Of a DNA stretch of 64,000 bases, positions 60,839-64,000 are shown one piece after another. The notes beneath the pieces were generated by a model. The model was given only the letters and a program-made list of their open reading frames with translations, did no database searches and was not told the origin of the DNA. The stretch comes from Woronichinia naegeliana WA131 (lineage in GTDB: Bacteria > Cyanobacteriota > Cyanobacteriia > Cyanobacteriales > Microcystaceae). The first letter of the stretch is position 1, and the number at the start of each line of letters is the position of its first letter. The DNA is taken from NCBI GenBank assembly GCA_025370055.1, contig CP073041.1:6790272-6854271 (forward strand), given 5' to 3'. Made by a program: the position numbers and the translations under genes.

Positions 60839-63073
60839 ATGACCCAACCTTACTCCCAACAGCCTCTTAGTCAACTCGTTACCCAAGCGATTCAACGACT
60901 AGCCAGGCATAGCTCCAAGGTTGCTATCAAAAAAGGGGCTAGGGTTGCCAAACTTTTAATTAAAGATACACCTCAGGCGAAGACTCGTGACTATCCACTG
61001 CTCGGCGATCGCTACATTATTGGCCGGAGTTCCCGCACCTGCGACATCCTGATTGAAAATCCCATTGTCAGTCAGACCCATTGTTCTCTGCATCGTAGTT
61101 CTCAGAATCCCAACCAATTTGAGATCCGCGACGAAGATAGTACGAATGGCATTTATCTGGGGAGAAAACGGCTGCAATCTTTGGTCTTAAAATCTGGAGA
61201 TGTGATTAGTCTAGGGCCTCCAGAATTGGAAAATGTCACCGAAATTACTTTCCACAATCCTGCTCCGGTTTGGTTGAAAAGTTTACGTTACGGCCTTTAT
61301 GGGACGGGATTACTAACAGGACTAGCGGCTTTGGGGATCTTCTGGGCCAGTTCTGGTATTCAAGTCAAACCGCTCCCGCCTGGGGTTGTTGGCCCCGTTG
61401 TCATTTATGCCAATGATGGTAAGACTCCCCTTAACCCTGTTAAACAGGAAACCCATCACGAATTACGACAATTAAAAGAGTTTTCTCCCTATCTCGCTAA
61501 AGCGGTCATTGCCTCAGAGGACAGCCGTTTTTATTGGCATTTTGGGGTTGATCCCTACGGTGTTCTACGGGCGATTTTGATTAATAGTAAAGGCCGAATG
61601 CAGCAGGGAGCCAGCACTTTAACGCAACAATTGGCCCGGAGTTTATTTCCAGAAGTGGGACGGGAAAATACAGCGATGCGGAAACTGCGAGAAATGGTAG
61701 TGGCTCTCAAGTTGGAGGCCGTTTATAGCAAAGATGATATTCTCAAAGCCTATTTAAATCGTGTTTATCTGGGAGCCGGAAATTATGGTTTTGAAGATGC
61801 TTCTCAATTTTATTTTGATAAATCAGCCAAAAATTTAACCATTTCCGAAGCGGCAACTTTGGTGGCCATGTTACCCGCCCCTAATCTTTATAATCCTGTC
61901 CAAGATTACGATACTTCAGTTCAGTTTCGCGATCGCGTTATTAAACGCATGGTTTCCCAGGGCATGATTAGTGAACAGGAAGGCAATCGAGCCAGGCGAT
62001 CGCGGATTGAAGTCAGTCCCAAGGCCCGTCAATCTTTGTCGAAACTGATTGCCCCTTATTTTTATAGCTATGTTTTTAGTGAACTACAACAATTATTAGG
62101 GGAAGAAATCGCCAAGGAAGGCAATTTTATTGTGGAAAGTGGTCTGGATATCAAGACTCAAAAAAAAGCGGAACAAGCCCTAAAACAAAATATTGCCACC
62201 AAGGGTTCCCAGTTTCACTATTCCCAAGGAGCATTAGTAACGCTTAACAGTAATAATGGTGAAATAGTGGCTCTAGTCGGCGGTGCGAATTATCAAAAAA
62301 GTCAATATAATCGTGTCACCCAGGCTAAACGACAGCCAGGTTCAACCTTTAAACTTTTTACCTATACAGCAGCCCTAGAACAGGGAATTTCTGCCAGTAG
62401 CATTTTTTCCTGTAAGGCTCTGTTTTGGCAGGGGCAAGCATTTAAAGGCTGTGAACGCAGTCAGGGCGAGATTACCATGACTCACGGTTTGGCTCAGTCA
62501 GAAAATGCGGTGGCCTTGCGAGTGGCTCAACGGGTGGGACTGGACAATATTGTTAACCTGGCAGAACGTTTAGGTATTCGCTCAACTTTAAATGCTTCCC
62601 CTGGTTTAGTCCTAGGGCAAAGTGAGACAACGGTGTTAGAAATGACAGGAGCCTATGGCGCGATCGCCAATCAAGGAAGGTGGAATAAACCCCACGCCAT
62701 TCGTCGTATTTTGGACGGGGGAGATTGTCAAAATTATGACCAGCCCCAAACCTGTCGCCTAATCTACGAATTTAATCCGGATCAAGACGGTCAACGCCAA
62801 GTCATTCCTCAAAATATTGCTAATACAATGGCGGGAATGCTCAGAAATGCAGTGACATCTGGAACGGGACGGTCTGCCAATACAGTCGCCGGAGCCGCCG
62901 GTAAAACAGGAACCACGAACAAGGGGGTTGATCTGTGGTTTATTGGCTTTGTTCCCCAGATGAATCGGGTGACAGGTATTTGGCTAGGCAATGATGATAA
63001 TACACCGACGCGCAGTAGTAGTGTTCAGGCCGCTAGTCTGTGGGGAACTTACATGAAGTCTCTTCTCTATTAA
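60839..63073 (+). CDS. Class A penicillin-binding protein with N-terminal FHA domain
   Basis: A 744-residue bifunctional peptidoglycan synthase. A cytoplasmic FHA domain is at about 55-125 (RYIIGRSSRTCDILIENPIV, SQTHCSLHR, STNGIYLGRKRL), so it can bind phosphothreonine partners. One membrane helix near 145-165 follows. The GT51 glycosyltransferase is next (VIASEDSRFYWHFGVDPYGV with catalytic Glu; GASTLTQQLARSLF). The transpeptidase has S-x-x-K in QPGSTFKLFTYTAA near 501, SEN near 553 and KTGTTNKG near 688. All catalytic motifs are intact. The FHA fusion links wall synthesis to Ser/Thr kinase signalling (inference); it is known in cyanobacterial PBPs. Confidence 0.92.
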   Translation: MTQPYSQQPLSQLVTQAIQRLARHSSKVAIKKGARVAKLLIKDTPQAKTRDYPLLGDRYIIGRSSRTCDILIENPIVSQTHCSLHRSSQNPNQFEIRDEDSTNGIYLGRKRLQSLVLKSGDVISLGPPELENVTEITFHNPAPVWLKSLRYGLYGTGLLTGLAALGIFWASSGIQVKPLPPGVVGPVVIYANDGKTPLNPVKQETHHELRQLKEFSPYLAKAVIASEDSRFYWHFGVDPYGVLRAILINSKGRMQQGASTLTQQLARSLFPEVGRENTAMRKLREMVVALKLEAVYSKDDILKAYLNRVYLGAGNYGFEDASQFYFDKSAKNLTISEAATLVAMLPAPNLYNPVQDYDTSVQFRDRVIKRMVSQGMISEQEGNRARRSRIEVSPKARQSLSKLIAPYFYSYVFSELQQLLGEEIAKEGNFIVESGLDIKTQKKAEQALKQNIATKGSQFHYSQGALVTLNSNNGEIVALVGGANYQKSQYNRVTQAKRQPGSTFKLFTYTAALEQGISASSIFSCKALFWQGQAFKGCERSQGEITMTHGLAQSENAVALRVAQRVGLDNIVNLAERLGIRSTLNASPGLVLGQSETTVLEMTGAYGAIANQGRWNKPHAIRRILDGGDCQNYDQPQTCRLIYEFNPDQDGQRQVIPQNIANTMAGMLRNAVTSGTGRSANTVAGAAGKTGTTNKGVDLWFIGFVPQMNRVTGIWLGNDDNTPTRSSSVQAASLWGTYMKSLLY

Positions 63074-63146
63074 GAGAACCTCAAAACTCTCTGGGAAAAG
63101 ACTGATCAAGTTACAATAAATTGTCTTTGTTTTGAGCTAACCAGAC

Positions 63147-63524
63147 ATGACTCGTAAACGCTTCATTATTGAGATGGGTATGGGCATTGATCAACATGGT
63201 CAAGACCCAACGGTAGCTGCGGCTCGTGCTGTTCGTAATGCGATCGCCCATAATGCACTGTTGGGTATCTGGGAAGTGGCTGGTTTGAGTCATCCCAATG
63301 AAATGATTGTCGAGGTGCAAGTGGCGGTTCCCTATCCTGAAGCGGTTCGTTCGGAAGAGGTGTTGGCAGTCTTACCCTTTGGCAAAAAAAGCCTAAACCT
63401 AGAAACGGGTGGCATGGTTGTCCCTGGTAGAGCGATCGCTGAATTAGTCGACAAAAATGATGAAATGTTGATTGCGGTGGCGGCTGTCACGGTATGGGTT
63501 GAAATGGATGAAAAAATTACTTAG
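63147..63524 (+). CDS. Lin0512-family protein
   Basis: A 125-residue protein, MTRKRFIIEMGMGIDQHGQD then PTVAAARAVRNAIAHNALLG, with the conserved HPNEMIVEVQVAVPYPEAVR. This matches the Lin0512/conserved ring-forming family found across cyanobacteria and firmicutes, whose function is unknown. Length is normal and the ORF is intact. It lies about 70 bases after the PBP gene and about 50 before the DUF1361 gene, possibly co-transcribed. Confidence 0.8.
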   Translation: MTRKRFIIEMGMGIDQHGQDPTVAAARAVRNAIAHNALLGIWEVAGLSHPNEMIVEVQVAVPYPEAVRSEEVLAVLPFGKKSLNLETGGMVVPGRAIAELVDKNDEMLIAVAAVTVWVEMDEKIT

Positions 63525-63573
63525 CTTAAATTAAATTTAGACAGCATAGATCTTTAAAGGATTTGTAATCAGA

Positions 63574-64000
63574 ATGGATTTATTGTATTGGTGGTTTGAT
63601 ATTTCCTGGCGAGTACTGAGAACCAGTTATTTATTAATGGCTTGGAATTTATTCCTAGCTGTTATTCCTCTCGTTTTAAGTGTTTGGTTATTTCGGATGG
63701 CCGAACGCCGTTCAATATTTTGGTGGCTAATTTTTGCTATTTTTGTCGCCTTTTTACCCAACGCGCCCTATATTCTGACAGACATTATTCACTATGTTAA
63801 GATTGCTCGTCTGGATGTTCCTGAAAGTGTCGTTATTTTTACCCTAACCCCACAATATTTTCTCTTTTTACTATCGGGACTCCAATGCTATGTTATGTCG
63901 CTTTTAAATTTGGGATATTATTTGGAGCGGAGAGATCAAGAACGCTTTATTCTTCCCGTTGAACTCCTCAGTCATCTTCTCTCGGCAATAGGAATTTATT
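63574..64000 (+). CDS. DUF1361 membrane protein, 3' end outside window
   Basis: The frame from ATG 63574 stays open to the window edge (142 codons seen). Hydrophobic helices alternate with short loops: SYLLMAWNLFLAVIPLVLSV, then IFWWLIFAIFVAFLPNAPYI and FLFLLSGLQCYVMSLLNLGY. The segment FLPNAPYILTDIIHY is the signature of DUF1361 proteins, polytopic membrane proteins of unknown function. A purine-rich AAAGGA lies about 14 bases upstream. The remaining part continues beyond 64000. Confidence 0.8.
   Translation, partial: MDLLYWWFDISWRVLRTSYLLMAWNLFLAVIPLVLSVWLFRMAERRSIFWWLIFAIFVAFLPNAPYILTDIIHYVKIARLDVPESVVIFTLTPQYFLFLLSGLQCYVMSLLNLGYYLERRDQERFILPVELLSHLLSAIGIY

Noticed and set aside
1-64000. 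tRNA, rRNA or tmRNA genes
   Set aside because: No T-loop GGTTCGAATCC-like motif with matching cloverleaf, and no recognisable rRNA or tmRNA segment, was seen.
1-64000. HIP1 octamers (GCGATCGC) as regulatory sites
   Set aside because: They are spread through genes and gaps alike, as in many cyanobacterial genomes; no site-specific role can be claimed.

Overview
The window reads as chromosome of a unicellular or colonial chroococcalean cyanobacterium (Microcystis/Crocosphaera/Woronichinia-like; the genus cannot be fixed from this sequence alone). The evidence is the very frequent HIP1 octamer GCGATCGC, a split RNA polymerase gamma subunit (rpoC1), a beta-carboxysome shell gene (ccmO), the Rubisco assembly factor Raf1, digalactolipid synthesis and Ktr potassium uptake, and a heavy load of insertion sequences, MITEs and toxin-antitoxin (TA) modules.

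Layout. 1-3.2 kb: a partial unknown gene, a glucokinase-like paralogue with a degraded nucleotide site, and a convergent normal glucokinase. 3.2-8.6 kb: accessory DNA with a wrecked higBA pair between two inverted MITEs, an LRR/BrnT/GDKI-repeat antitoxin operon, RelE/YefM and MazEF-like modules. 8.7-14.2 kb: accC, a three-layer nested insertion, gabD and a PD-(D/E)xK protein. 14.5-16.9 kb: two secreted proteins (SH3b; papain-like fold). 17-24.1 kb: a TA island in which small modules alternate with short repeated intergenic segments; one brnT carries two transposon insertions and can be rebuilt exactly. 24.2-26.9 kb: a three-gene minus-strand operon of caspase-like peptidase, effector-associated/Shedu-like protein and kinase-N-lobe protein, the best candidate for an undescribed defence system. 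27.2-32.7 kb: raf1, ccmO, folK, dnaG. 32.9-36.1 kb: two transposons, one inside a small gene. 37.1-45.3 kb: rpoC1, comM, the dgdA-ktrB-ktrA operon, hpnH. 45.7-48.7 kb: a NACHT NTPase with tandem GUN4 domains. 48.8-64 kb: an amine oxidase, a nuclease gene split by a MITE, an sdhA-type flavoprotein, transposase remnants, a Uma2 protein, tatC, nadC, a squalene/phytoene synthase-family gene, an FHA-containing class A PBP, a Lin0512-family protein and a DUF1361 gene cut by the window end.

Two themes recur. First, toxin genes tend to be broken while their antitoxins stay open (higB, brnT, a DUF5615 gene), which fits selection against toxins. Second, small TA or nuclease cassettes are bracketed by direct repeats, which suggests that cassettes are gained, lost or swapped by homologous recombination between the repeats. 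Many mobile-element boundaries can be read to the base because target duplications are preserved. Family names come from recognised motifs and known families; no database search was run, and hand-counted boundaries may be off by about one base.
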